Assembly (NCBI GenBank): GCA_964604675.1
Contig: CAZSAT010000059.1
Span: forward strand, 1 to 43,367
Reading direction: 5' to 3'
DNA from: CAZSAT01 sp964604675
GTDB taxonomy: Bacteria > Myxococcota_A > UBA796 > CAJQPC01
Length of the DNA stretch: 43,367 nt
This document shows positions 33,969-40,951 of this stretch, piece by piece. A program made the position numbers and the translations under genes. Position 1 is the first letter of the stretch. Each line of letters starts with the position of its first letter. The notes below the pieces were generated by a model that did not search any database, had not been told where the DNA came from, and saw nothing but the letters and a program-made list of their open reading frames with translations.

Positions 33969-35045
33969 CTAGCTCGGGAGGGCAATCCCAAGCTCCCTCC
34001 GCACCTTTGACATCGTCGACTCCGCCACGCCGAAGTCCCGCGCCATCCGCCGCTGAGTGTGCCCCAACATCGTCCGCGACATCACCAACGGCCACGTGAT
34101 CCGCCGACGCGCATCGAACCGCCCAACCAGTGCCATCACCTCCTCCGCCCGCGCCTCCTTCCGGTCCAAGTGGATGGTGCTCCCGCCGTAGAGCAACCGC
34201 GCCGCCGACCGCGCCACGCCGTTCCCCCCGAACTGCAGCCGGAAGACCGTCCGGCTGGGCTGGACCTGAGCCCGGATCCCTACACCGTGCTCCACCAGGA
34301 ACGCCCGGAACCCCTCGCACATCCACGCTGATCCGGTCAGGTCGAAGTGCCAGGAGGGCTTGGAGCGGGGCGTCCTCCCCTTCGACGAGTAGATCGACCC
34401 GTCGCCATCCACGACCCCGCGCCAGTAGTGCCGCAGCAGCTCCGCCGGCACCAGGGCCGACGGCCGCAGCGTGTGCGACTTCCGCGGCCCGACGCCGTGC
34501 CGCTCGAGCGCATCGGCGAGCTCCACCGAGTTGACCTGGAGCCGGAACTGGATCCTCCGCCCTGCCTTTGTCGTCACCGGGTGCTCCACGACCGGCTGCC
34601 CCGGCGACAGCTCGTCGCGGATCCGCTCCAGCAAGGGCAGGTCCTCGGCCTTGAGCTCCACGCCCACCCCGCGCGGCCGAGTCTGGATCCAGCCGTCCGC
34701 GGAGACGAAGCCCAGGATGTACGCCTTGGCCTCGCCGTCGATGTCGTCGAAGAAGTCGGTGCGAGCGTCGTGCACCCGCACGTAGTGGGCGCTGCGACGG
34801 ATCTCGATGCCCCTACGCCGGAGCAAACGCCCACAGGCCGCCGCACTGGCTCCCTCCTGCTCGGCGACGTCCCGAACGGTGGACCCGGCCAGGTAGGCGC
34901 GGACGATCCGGCCGCACCGCGCGGTCCCGAGCTTCTCCCGCTCGTAGGCGAGCGCTCGTCGGAAGGCCGTCCGGGTCTCCGGGCACAGGACCCACGAGTC
35001 GGGCGCGTTGGCGTGCAGCGGGCGGTTGATGTCGACCGGGATCAT
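33969..35045 (-). CDS. LAGLIDADG homing-endonuclease-like protein with HTH segments
   Basis: A 358-residue protein. ATG 35045 has GGAGG six bases upstream. Two LAGLIDADG helices are present, AYILGFVSADGWI and LRHYWRGVVDGDGSI, each ending in an acidic residue, as needed for a single-chain DNA endonuclease. An N-terminal HTH-like stretch (STVRDVAEQEGASAAACGRL) and a C-terminal one (MARDFGVAESTMSKVRREL) flank the core. It is freestanding: no intron or intein surrounds it. It ends about 68 bases before zorD and could share its transcript. It may be a selfish nuclease, a domesticated DNA-binding protein or a regulator. Confidence 0.8.
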   Translation of the reverse strand: MIPVDINRPLHANAPDSWVLCPETRTAFRRALAYEREKLGTARCGRIVRAYLAGSTVRDVAEQEGASAAACGRLLRRRGIEIRRSAHYVRVHDARTDFFDDIDGEAKAYILGFVSADGWIQTRPRGVGVELKAEDLPLLERIRDELSPGQPVVEHPVTTKAGRRIQFRLQVNSVELADALERHGVGPRKSHTLRPSALVPAELLRHYWRGVVDGDGSIYSSKGRTPRSKPSWHFDLTGSAWMCEGFRAFLVEHGVGIRAQVQPSRTVFRLQFGGNGVARSAARLLYGGSTIHLDRKEARAEEVMALVGRFDARRRITWPLVMSRTMLGHTQRRMARDFGVAESTMSKVRRELGIALPS

Positions 35046-35096
35046 GAGGGCCTCCGTGTGGTTGTGGCTCAGGCCTCCTATCCCGAACATGGCTTC

Positions 35097-35115
35097 TGTC
35101 AAATTTATATTGACG
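35097..35115. promoter_or_regulatory. AT-rich inverted repeat between divergent genes (candidate operator/promoter)
   Basis: TGTCAAATTTATATTGACG is an inverted repeat (TGTCAA / TTGACG, one mismatch) around an AT-rich centre that includes TATATT, a -10-like element. It lies between the LAGLIDADG gene (start 35045, minus) and the XRE gene (start near 35173, plus). It stands out in GC-rich DNA and is a natural binding site for the XRE protein, controlling one or both genes. Confidence 0.5.
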
Positions 35116-35172
35116 ATACAGCGAAGAGCGCCCACTCGACGAGCCCCGGATAGAAAGGACCCGGAGGAGCTG

Positions 35173-35502
35173 TTGTCGGACCTGATCCCGAAGCTGGGCA
35201 CCCGCATCAAGGAGCTGCGGCTGGCGCGCCGCATGACCCAGGTCGAGCTGGCCAGCGCGGTCGGCATCACCCAGGGCACCCTCAGCGGCATCGAGCACGG
35301 GCGGAAGGGCCCCTCCTGGGACACCTTCGCCAAGCTGGCCACCGCGCTCAACGTGCAGCCCGCCACCCTCCTGGACTTCGACGGCCAACGCGCCGAGGTG
35401 GGCGATCACGTCGAGGCGATGATCGCCCGGCTGCCCACCGACCCGACCGCGCTCCAGGACCGACTGCGGTCGCTCCTGCGAGGGCTCCTGGAAGGGGAGT
35501 AG
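35173..35502 (+). CDS. XRE-family transcriptional regulator
   Basis: A 109-residue protein with a Cro/C1-type HTH at about residues 8-65: IKELRLARRMTQVELASAVG, then GTLSGIEHGRKGPSWDTFAKLA. The C-terminal ~40 residues are helical and may dimerise. TTG 35173 is preferred because GGAGG lies just upstream. An in-frame ATG at 35089 lacks a ribosome site and would add residues that overlap the operator-like repeat. It is divergent from the LAGLIDADG gene and 57 bases upstream of the FtsZ-like gene, which may be cotranscribed. Confidence 0.8.
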   Translation: MSDLIPKLGTRIKELRLARRMTQVELASAVGITQGTLSGIEHGRKGPSWDTFAKLATALNVQPATLLDFDGQRAEVGDHVEAMIARLPTDPTALQDRLRSLLRGLLEGE

Positions 35503-35559
35503 GGCCGGCGGCTCGCAGTCGGTACGCTGGCCGAGGACCGCCCACGCCCGGGACCTGCC

Positions 35560-36279
35560 ATGCCCTCGCGCCGTCGATTCCTCCAGCTCGGTGCCGCCTC
35601 AGCCGCCGGACTCCCGCTGATGCCTGGCACGAGTCGCTGGACCACGCCGGTCATGTTGGTCGGCGTGGGCAGCGCTGCGATCAAGGCGGTCGGCTGGAAC
35701 CCCGAGGGGCTGGTCCCTGTGCCCGCAGCCCTGGCCATCGACACCAGCGCCATCGACCTGGATCGCTCCCCCATTCCCGGCCACGTGCACCTGGCTGGCG
35801 GACTTCCCTTCGGCATGTGTGGCAATGGCGGGCTCGCTCGTGACGCCGCGCTCCGGGCCCGAGACGAGCTGGTCGAGCGCTTCCGGGGAGTCGGCGTCGT
35901 GGTGCTGGTTGCGGGCATGGGAGGCGGCACCGGAGGCGGAGCAGGCCCGGTGGTCGCCAGCGCAGCACGGACGGCCGGGGCCCTGGTGATCGGGATCCCG
36001 CTGATGCCCTTCGCGGCGGAAGGGGAGCGGCGCAACGCTGCCGCCGAGCTCGCCCTGGTCGACCTGCGGGAGGAGGCGGACGCAGTCTCGGTCCTGAGGT
36101 ACGAGCACTACGCCGAAGAGCGTCGTCCTCACGCGACCGAGCGGCACAGCTGGACGTTCCTGGACGTCTGGGTCTTCGATCAGCTCGTCTACCTGCACTC
36201 GGCGATCCGAGACGCCTGGGATCGAGCAGGCTCCCGGCCCTCCACCGACCAGATCTTCTCGCCGGACAACCTGGCCTGA
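35560..36279 (+). CDS. Short FtsZ/tubulin-like GTPase-fold protein with Tat-like leader
   Basis: A 239-residue protein. Residues 119-129 (GMGGGTGGGAG) are the FtsZ/tubulin T4 phosphate-binding loop, preceded by VVVLVA and followed by the FtsZ-like LVIGIPLMPFAAEGERRNA. A T1-like loop is seen at 34-44 (VGVGSAAIKAV). FtsZ is usually ~380 residues. Here the C-terminal half, including the T7 catalytic loop NxDxxD, is missing, so polymer-linked GTP hydrolysis is doubtful. The N-terminus MPSRRRFLQLGAASAAGLPL fits a Tat signal peptide (S-R-R-x-F-L), which is odd for a cytoskeletal fold. It ends 13 bases from a convergent operon. Role unknown. Confidence 0.75.
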   Translation: MPSRRRFLQLGAASAAGLPLMPGTSRWTTPVMLVGVGSAAIKAVGWNPEGLVPVPAALAIDTSAIDLDRSPIPGHVHLAGGLPFGMCGNGGLARDAALRARDELVERFRGVGVVVLVAGMGGGTGGGAGPVVASAARTAGALVIGIPLMPFAAEGERRNAAAELALVDLREEADAVSVLRYEHYAEERRPHATERHSWTFLDVWVFDQLVYLHSAIRDAWDRAGSRPSTDQIFSPDNLA

Positions 36280-36292
36280 GCAACGAGCCAAC

Positions 36293-36862
36293 TCAAGGAC
36301 GCGGCCAGAGACCCCCCGCTCCCATCGAAGCCCTCCCCGCCTCTGCGCGCGCCAGCGACACCTGGAAGAGGGAGTCGGCCAGCTCCTTGTCGACCCGAGC
36401 CAGGTCCTTGCGGGTGGCCTGCTCGCCCTGCGCCCAGGCACACCCCAGGACGGCGGTGAACGCGGCGATGCCGTACGCAGCCCGGCTCCGAGGCGGGAGC
36501 GCCTTCCAGTCCACGAGCGAAGCCAGGCCGGTGGCCAGGGCCACGGCGCCGCTGCCGGCCTTGAGACCCTCGCCGAGGATGGAAAGCTTGCTGCGCTGCT
36601 CCAGGGCGACGCGCTCCTCCCGGAGGCGATGCTGGCGTGGTCGCTCGCGCTGCTCGACGCAGCGGGCCTGCTCCGACTCCCACCACGCCTGGGCCTTCGC
36701 CTGGCGCTCCTGCTCCGCTCGGTGGTCGGCGTGGCGCTGACGCTCGGGGAGATCGGGGGCCACGACCCACGACAGCAGGCCGGGAGCTGGGTTGGATTCC
36801 CCGGCCAGGTGCTTGGTGGCATCGAGGAACTGCGTCGGCAGGGCTGGCGGCTTCTTGGTCAT
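36293..36862 (-). CDS. Coiled-coil and hydrophobic-helix protein, last gene of a four-gene operon
   Basis: A 189-residue protein of no recognised family. ATG 36862 overlaps the previous stop as ATGA. The middle is a charged Arg/Glu/Gln helix (about 45-95: RQRHADHRAEQERQAKAQAW and on). Then come two hydrophobic stretches, GSGAVALATGLASLV and AAYGIAAFTAVLGCAWA, that may be membrane helices, and a further charged helix. It could anchor the operon's ATPase at the membrane. Function unknown. Confidence 0.65.
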   Translation of the reverse strand: MTKKPPALPTQFLDATKHLAGESNPAPGLLSWVVAPDLPERQRHADHRAEQERQAKAQAWWESEQARCVEQRERPRQHRLREERVALEQRSKLSILGEGLKAGSGAVALATGLASLVDWKALPPRSRAAYGIAAFTAVLGCAWAQGEQATRKDLARVDKELADSLFQVSLARAEAGRASMGAGGLWPRP

Positions 36863-37584
36863 GGTGTGTCCTCGCTTGTGGTCTCGACGACGAGCGCGTC
36901 GAGTGGGGTGTCGAAGGGCTCCGGACCGGGCGCTGGGGCCGCGAGCAGTGGCGGCGTAATCGGCATCGGAGGCGTCGGGTCCAGCCAGGAGGCCCACACT
37001 TGCCTGCCGGCGTTGACCCACCGCGGCCAGGGGTCCTGCTCGGCCAGCTGGCGGAACATCGCCCAACCTGCATAGCGGGCGAGCACGGTGTCGGTCCGCA
37101 GGAACAGGCGGGTCCGGCACCCCAGCGGATGGGTCAGGTAGGGCTCCCCGCTCACGGTCCGACGAACCGGTGCGCTCGGTAGCCCGCACGCGAGACAAGG
37201 CAGCGCCGTGGCGAGCACCTCGCGTTCCTGCTGGTCCCGCCCATAGCGCCCGACCGTCCATGCGTCGGTCCCCGTGACCCGCGCTCCCACTTCGGCCAGA
37301 CGCTGGCTCATCGCTGCGACGATGGCGTAGTCCCAGGCAGCGATCTCCTGTCCGAGGCCGATGACCGCCCAGGTCCGGTCGGGCGACCCGATGAAGCCGT
37401 TGAGGGGACAGAAGGAGCACTCCACCCGGGGCCGGTCCTTCTTCGCCGGGAAGAGCAGCGCAGTCGGCGCCAGACAGCCCCAGCAGCTGGTGGCGAAGGG
37501 CATGCCCTCGCGGGAGCGTTGGAGCTCGTGGTAAGCAGCCTCGCCGATGTGCTCGACGCCGATGTCGTCCAGCCTCGGGGTCAT
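36859..37584 (-). CDS. Cysteine-rich protein of unknown function
   Basis: A 241-residue protein. ATG 37584 overlaps the ATPase stop as ATGA. The cysteines are arranged as metal ligands: C34-x2-C37 with C56-x2-C59 (SCWGC, ECSFC), then C130-x2-C133 followed by H152 and C156. The C-terminal ~60 residues are Pro-rich and acidic. I recognise no family; a zinc-binding nucleic-acid protein or an Fe-S protein are both possible. Tight coupling to a RadA-like ATPase points to a joint role. Confidence 0.65.
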   Translation of the reverse strand: MTPRLDDIGVEHIGEAAYHELQRSREGMPFATSCWGCLAPTALLFPAKKDRPRVECSFCPLNGFIGSPDRTWAVIGLGQEIAAWDYAIVAAMSQRLAEVGARVTGTDAWTVGRYGRDQQEREVLATALPCLACGLPSAPVRRTVSGEPYLTHPLGCRTRLFLRTDTVLARYAGWAMFRQLAEQDPWPRWVNAGRQVWASWLDPTPPMPITPPLLAAPAPGPEPFDTPLDALVVETTSEDTP

Positions 37585-38336
37585 CCGAGCACCTGCCGAG
37601 GAAGCCGCGGATGATGGACATCGAAGGTGTGATCTGGCCCGGTCTTCCCCCACCTGGACTTGACCGGCGTGGCCAGGCCGCCCTGCTCCACCACGATCAC
37701 AGTGTCGACGGCGAAGAGCGTCTCCAGCCCACCCTTGGCTGCTCCGCTCGTGACCACGTGCTCGACGAACACCACGCCGTGGCGGGACGCCAGGAGAGAC
37801 CTCCACCACCCCTCTGGAGCGCGCAGGTCGCTGACGGAGTCCACGACGACGAAGCCACGCCTGTCGCCGAGCCGCCTCTCGTACGCCGCAAGGTCCGCGT
37901 CGGCCTCGGCGACATCCCGGGGGTCGGAGATCAGGATGCCGCCAGGAACCGGGATCCCGAGCTGTCGAGCGATGCGCTCGAATCGAGCCAGAGCGGTCTG
38001 GCCAGTCCCTTCCTCCACGCTCAGGTACAGCGGCATCACGCCGTAGACCTCAGCGGCCACTGTGACCATGCCGGACGCGCCCGTGGACTTCCCGCACCCG
38101 GGCACGCCCAGCAACGAGAGCTTGGCAGTCAGCGAGATCCGGAGCTCGGGCCAGCCAAGGTCCACCAGGGCGATGGCCTCGGCGGACGCGCAGGCTTGTG
38201 CGAGGTCGACGACCCCGTCGCGCTGCCGACGGGCCACCGCACGCTCGGGCGACCTGCGCCCACCCCAGAGCGGCGCTCCGCACCGAAGGCAGCGGCGCCC
38301 GGTCGGCGCGGGCCAGCCACAACTGGCGCACCTCAC
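37581..38336 (-). CDS. RecA-fold ATPase with N-terminal zinc finger (RadA/RepA-like)
   Basis: A 251-residue protein. GTG 38336 overlaps the HTH gene stop as GTGA. An N-terminal C4 zinc finger (C3, C6, C16, C19) precedes a compact RecA-type ATPase: Walker A LLGVPGCGKST (75-85), then LYLSVEEGTG and Walker B GFVVVDSVSDLR. EHVVTSGAAKGG resembles the RadA/Sms region. The order zinc finger then RecA core is that of RadA, but the protein is about half that size and lacks the Lon-like C-terminus. Small ATPases next to AlpA-like HTH genes are frequent in replication modules of integrative elements. Confidence 0.78.
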   Translation of the reverse strand: MRCASCGWPAPTGRRCLRCGAPLWGGRRSPERAVARRQRDGVVDLAQACASAEAIALVDLGWPELRISLTAKLSLLGVPGCGKSTGASGMVTVAAEVYGVMPLYLSVEEGTGQTALARFERIARQLGIPVPGGILISDPRDVAEADADLAAYERRLGDRRGFVVVDSVSDLRAPEGWWRSLLASRHGVVFVEHVVTSGAAKGGLETLFAVDTVIVVEQGGLATPVKSRWGKTGPDHTFDVHHPRLPRQVLG

Positions 38337-38557
38337 TGCTCGTCCCCCGAGCTCACGGGCACGTACCGGCCTTGAAGCCACCCAGTGATCTCCACGAGGT
38401 CGAAGCGCACCAGGCGCGGCCCGATGCGGAAGTGCGGGATCTGCCCGCGAGCGACCATGCTGTACAGGGTTCCGCGCGGAACCCCGAGCACCTCCGAGAG
38501 CTCGGAGTACCCGACATACCTGCGCTCACCGACCTGAAGTGAGGTGTCCAATTCCAC
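38333..38557 (-). CDS. AlpA/excisionase-like HTH protein
   Basis: A 74-residue protein from GTG 38557, with AAGG just upstream. It is a single winged-helix domain: YVGYSELSEVLGVPRGTLYS, then RGQIPHFRIGPRLVRFDLVEITGWL. This is the HTH_17 type used by excisionases and AlpA-like activators. It is the first gene of the four-gene operon and probably regulates it or takes part in excision of the element. Confidence 0.78.
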   Translation of the reverse strand: MELDTSLQVGERRYVGYSELSEVLGVPRGTLYSMVARGQIPHFRIGPRLVRFDLVEITGWLQGRYVPVSSGDEQ

Positions 38558-38738
38558 TACCTTTGCTTGGGGCTCTTCCCGGCTGGCTCCTGGAGACGAG
38601 GTTCAGGTCGGTGAAAGCAGCCTACGGCGCCACGAGCGGCACCGCAAGAAGAAAAACTCCGTAAAATCAGTAGGTTCGAGTACTGTGATACGGGGGCGGG
38701 TACCCCGATACACGACTCTGACGCCCCGCCCGCCCCGC

Positions 38739-38756
38739 TGGCACCATCCTGGCACC
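38739..38756. repeat. Phased TGGCACC direct repeat (candidate integrase arm site)
   Basis: TGGCACC-ATCC-TGGCACC, two copies at an 11-bp period, about 95 bases before the tRNA-Arg fragment. The reverse complement of the repeats at 40773 and 42527 also contains TGGCAC twice at an 11-bp period. Phased short repeats near an attachment core resemble integrase arm-type sites. Confidence 0.45.
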
Positions 38757-38775
38757 CTCACCCGATCCCACCCCG

Positions 38776-38840
38776 CAAGCCCAGCAAGCCCCACAAGCCC
38801 AACCCGCTGAAATCACAGCCCCAGCAAGCCCCCCAAGCCC
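38776..38840. repeat. Cluster of AAGCCC repeats next to the att core
   Basis: The string AAGCCC recurs at least five times in about 65 bases immediately before the tRNA-Arg fragment. A similar cluster (about 42574-42610) precedes the second tRNA fragment. This shared flank shows that more than the tRNA segment is duplicated between the two sites. Confidence 0.6.
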
Positions 38841-38851
38841 ATCCGGTCGAA

Positions 38852-38893
38852 CTTCTAAGCCGACGGTCCCAGGTTCGAGTCCTGGCGGGGGTG
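38852..38893 (+). other. tRNA-Arg(TCT) 3' half, probable attachment site of an integrated element
   Basis: The segment reads as a tRNA from the anticodon loop onward: loop CTTCTAA (anticodon TCT), anticodon-stem half GCCGA, variable CGGTC, T arm CCAGG-TTCGAGT-CCTGG, acceptor half CGGGGGT and discriminator G. The preceding bases do not form the 5' half, since the anticodon stem cannot pair. Tyrosine integrases often use exactly this anticodon-loop-to-3'-end segment as their crossover core. It is therefore read as an att remnant, not a working tRNA gene. Confidence 0.75.
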
Positions 38894-38950
38894 CCTTTCT
38901 ACCTTGGCGTTCGGCGACTCTTCGGCGCCCCGAACGGGTCGATGCCACAT

Positions 38951-39727
38951 TCAGGCCACGCCGCCGGTCGCAAGCCCGCGCTCCAGGTGCGCCAACCGAC
39001 GCAGCACGTCTTCTTCGTCGTCCACCATCGGCCACCGCTGGACGATGGCGACAAGGGATGGTGCGTGAGTCCGGAGTCGAGTGAGGAAGCGATGGACGAG
39101 GGGTCCCGTTGCCGGCGTGTCGAGCCTGCCGATGTCGAGACCCAGGAGGAAGATGCTCGCGTCCTCGCCGAAGAGGCCTCGCTCGGCCGCCTCCCCGACA
39201 AACATCCTCTCGTCGAGCGGATCGATGTACTGGTCGAAGAGGTGGGCGAGGTCCACCAGGTCCCGTCTGCGGGCCTCTGGGCGATCGAGCCAGGCCGCCA
39301 TCTTCAAGACGGCCACCACGGCGGGAGCAGGCACGAAGACGTTGGTGAGACCACGATCACCCAGGGCAACGCTGTTCTCGGCCAGGAGCTCGAACCCAGC
39401 GAGGTTCATCCGAGCCCCAGTGTCGGGCCAGACCAGCACACCTGCCTCGAGGTGCACGCCACCGATGGCCAACAGATCCACGGGGGCGCTGCCGCGGTGG
39501 AGCCAGCGCTGCTCGTGGCGCGGGTCCGACTTCCAGTCCTCGGCCGCCGCCAACGTCTGGCGGAGCTCATCAAGCACAACGTCGACAGCCAGGTCGAGAT
39601 CCAGTGTGACCCTGTCCGGTGAGAGCTTGCCGAGAACGACCAGCGAGGTGGCACCCACCAGATACAGCCGCTTGCCTGGCCAGAGCTGCGACAGCGCCAG
39701 CAGGGCATGTTCTTGATCCGGCCTCAC
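38951..39727 (-). CDS. abiEii: AbiEii/AbiGii-type nucleotidyltransferase toxin
   Basis: A 258-residue protein. GTG 39727 overlaps the antitoxin stop as GTGA. It has the minimal nucleotidyltransferase pattern: VGATSLVVLG, then the acidic pair in TLDLDLAVD, and RRRDLVDLAHLF further on as in the AbiEii family. AbiEii toxins add nucleotides to tRNA or other targets and stall growth during phage infection. Paired with an AbiEi antitoxin it forms a type IV-like toxin-antitoxin and abortive-infection module. Confidence 0.85.
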   Translation of the reverse strand: MRPDQEHALLALSQLWPGKRLYLVGATSLVVLGKLSPDRVTLDLDLAVDVVLDELRQTLAAAEDWKSDPRHEQRWLHRGSAPVDLLAIGGVHLEAGVLVWPDTGARMNLAGFELLAENSVALGDRGLTNVFVPAPAVVAVLKMAAWLDRPEARRRDLVDLAHLFDQYIDPLDERMFVGEAAERGLFGEDASIFLLGLDIGRLDTPATGPLVHRFLTRLRTHAPSLVAIVQRWPMVDDEEDVLRRLAHLERGLATGGVA

Positions 39728-40710
39728 GAGAGGTCCAACCACTCGTCGCGCAGCTCGGCCGCGGCCTCGAGCGCCCGATCACTGCGCTGGTCGACCAGCT
39801 CGGCGTAGGCGAGCAGAGGATGAGTAGCTCGCACCCCCTTGCCGTTCCAGACCCCGTTGTCGGCGTACCAGGCGAGGGGGCCGGGGATGCCAAGCAGGTG
39901 GACCTCTCCATCGGCTGCCGACGCCAATGGCAGCTCGACCCCGTCGTCCCTGACGTGCAGCGTCACTCGCTCTCCGGCGAAGGTGCCACCGAGCCGACGA
40001 GCCGCCACACCGCCCCCCCAGGCGAATCGGTCCGCTCCAAGCGCGTCGACCATGCGCTCGAGCACCTCGAGCCCACCTGTGGGCATGCGGTATCGCTGCA
40101 CGAAGAGCGCCGGCCGCAAGATGTCGGAGTAGCCGACAGTCCACCGCTGGAGAAGCGTGTCGCTGAGGACGAGCTTCCGCGTCTTGCCTTTGCCGATGAG
40201 GTGACCCTCGTCGGCAAGGCGGGCCAGGAGGGAGGAGACGGCTGTCCGACTGGTCCCGGCCTGCCTGGCGATTGCGGTTTGGGACTGCCGAGGGAGACCA
40301 GTCGGCCGGACCATGAGCGCGAACAGCACCCGGTAGCCAGCGGAGCGGATCCCCGAGGGCCGGGGCGGGGAAGGAAGCGTCTTTCCTTCGACCTGCGCCA
40401 TGTAGTGGCCGCCGAGGCGTAGGTGCAGGTTCCCAGCGTCGTCCAGAAAGTTGATGCCCGCACTCTCGAGGCGTGCTGCGCTACCGCCGGCTACCAGCGG
40501 GGCCAGAAGTAGGAGCGGCCTCTCGCCAGGTGCCGCGACGAGTTCGTCCACCCTTCGGCTCGACAAGAACGACCTCTCGATCCTGACGTCCAGCTCGAAG
40601 GAGCCCGCCGGAGTCCAAACCACGGCAACTTGGGCAGACTGGTCCACGGTGATCGCCGTCACGAACGGGAGAGCCTTCAGGCGCGCGAGGATAGAGGCGG
40701 GGATGCTCAC
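39724..40710 (-). CDS. abiEi: AbiEi-type antitoxin with winged helix
   Basis: A 328-residue protein from GTG 40710, with AGGAG just upstream. It has the AbiEi features SAGINFLDDAGNLHLRLGG and a central winged helix (QSQTAIARQAGTSRTAVSSL, then LADEGHLIGKGKTR). The C-terminal half is the likely toxin-neutralising domain. AbiEi proteins repress their own operon by binding inverted repeats at the promoter. A perfect inverted repeat lies 19-33 bases upstream of this start. Confidence 0.85.
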   Translation of the reverse strand: MSIPASILARLKALPFVTAITVDQSAQVAVVWTPAGSFELDVRIERSFLSSRRVDELVAAPGERPLLLLAPLVAGGSAARLESAGINFLDDAGNLHLRLGGHYMAQVEGKTLPSPPRPSGIRSAGYRVLFALMVRPTGLPRQSQTAIARQAGTSRTAVSSLLARLADEGHLIGKGKTRKLVLSDTLLQRWTVGYSDILRPALFVQRYRMPTGGLEVLERMVDALGADRFAWGGGVAARRLGGTFAGERVTLHVRDDGVELPLASAADGEVHLLGIPGPLAWYADNGVWNGKGVRATHPLLAYAELVDQRSDRALEAAAELRDEWLDLS

Positions 40711-40728
40711 GGCTCCTATTTATCAAAT

Positions 40729-40743
40729 GCGTTTACTAAACGC
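40729..40743 (-). promoter_or_regulatory. Perfect inverted repeat at the abiE promoter (candidate AbiEi operator)
   Basis: GCGTTT-ACT-AAACGC, a perfect 6-3-6 inverted repeat. It lies in an AT-rich stretch with a -10-like TGATAAAT just downstream on the minus strand, so a bound protein would block transcription. Negative autoregulation through inverted repeats is known for AbiE systems. Confidence 0.65.
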
Positions 40744-40772
40744 CACACGTAAATAAAGACCGGCCACCGAGC

Positions 40773-40791
40773 CGTGCCACTTTCGTGCCAC
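40773..40791. repeat. 19-bp direct repeat, left copy
   Basis: CGTGCCACTTTCGTGCCAC, itself a CGTGCCAC tandem at an 11-bp period. An identical copy lies at 42527-42545, so the two bracket the fic gene. About 40 bases to the right is GAGTTCTAAGAA, which shares TTCTAAG with the att core, possibly a decayed third attachment site. Confidence 0.75.
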
Positions 40792-40888
40792 TTAGATCCG
40801 CTCTAACCCTGATGAAGCCACTCACCCGAGTTCTAAGAAATTCGGAGCAGAGCTAGGTGCTATCGGTCCACCAGTCATGATAATAATA

Positions 40889-40901
40889 CTGTGAGCCACA
40901 G
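40889..40901. promoter_or_regulatory. Inverted repeat in the AT-rich fic upstream region
   Basis: CTGTG-AGC-CACAG, a perfect 5-3-5 inverted repeat, about 50 bases upstream of the fic ATG. It is surrounded by AT-rich strings (ATAATAATA, TCTAATAA) that stand out from the GC-rich background. This is probably the fic promoter, but no clear -35/-10 pair can be fixed. Confidence 0.35.
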
Positions 40902-40951
40902 CATGCTATCTAATAACTCTGAACCAGGTCTAACTTCTCGGAGCTCCCCAC

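Larger units (their letters stand above)
38558..38950. other. 393-base gene-free interval with att-like repeats
   Basis: No credible gene. From left to right it holds an AT-richer stretch near 38655-38675 that could be the promoter of the minus-strand HTH gene, a short tract with two GATAC boxes around GGGTACCCC (38691-38715), a phased TGGCACC pair (38739-38756), a run of AAGCCC-type repeats (38776-38840) and a tRNA-Arg 3' fragment (38852-38893). Confidence 0.6.

Noticed and set aside
35046..35366. Longer start for the LAGLIDADG gene
   Set aside because: It would run through the AT-rich intergenic operator and into the divergent XRE gene. ATG 35045 has a clean GGAGG site.
36189..37073. Alternative minus-strand frame overlapping the four-gene operon
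   Set aside because: It is Arg/Pro-rich without motifs and conflicts with two coupled genes in another frame.
38820..38893. Possible complete tRNA-Arg gene at the first site
   Set aside because: The bases upstream of the anticodon loop do not pair with GCCGA and no D arm is present. Only the 3' half is preserved.
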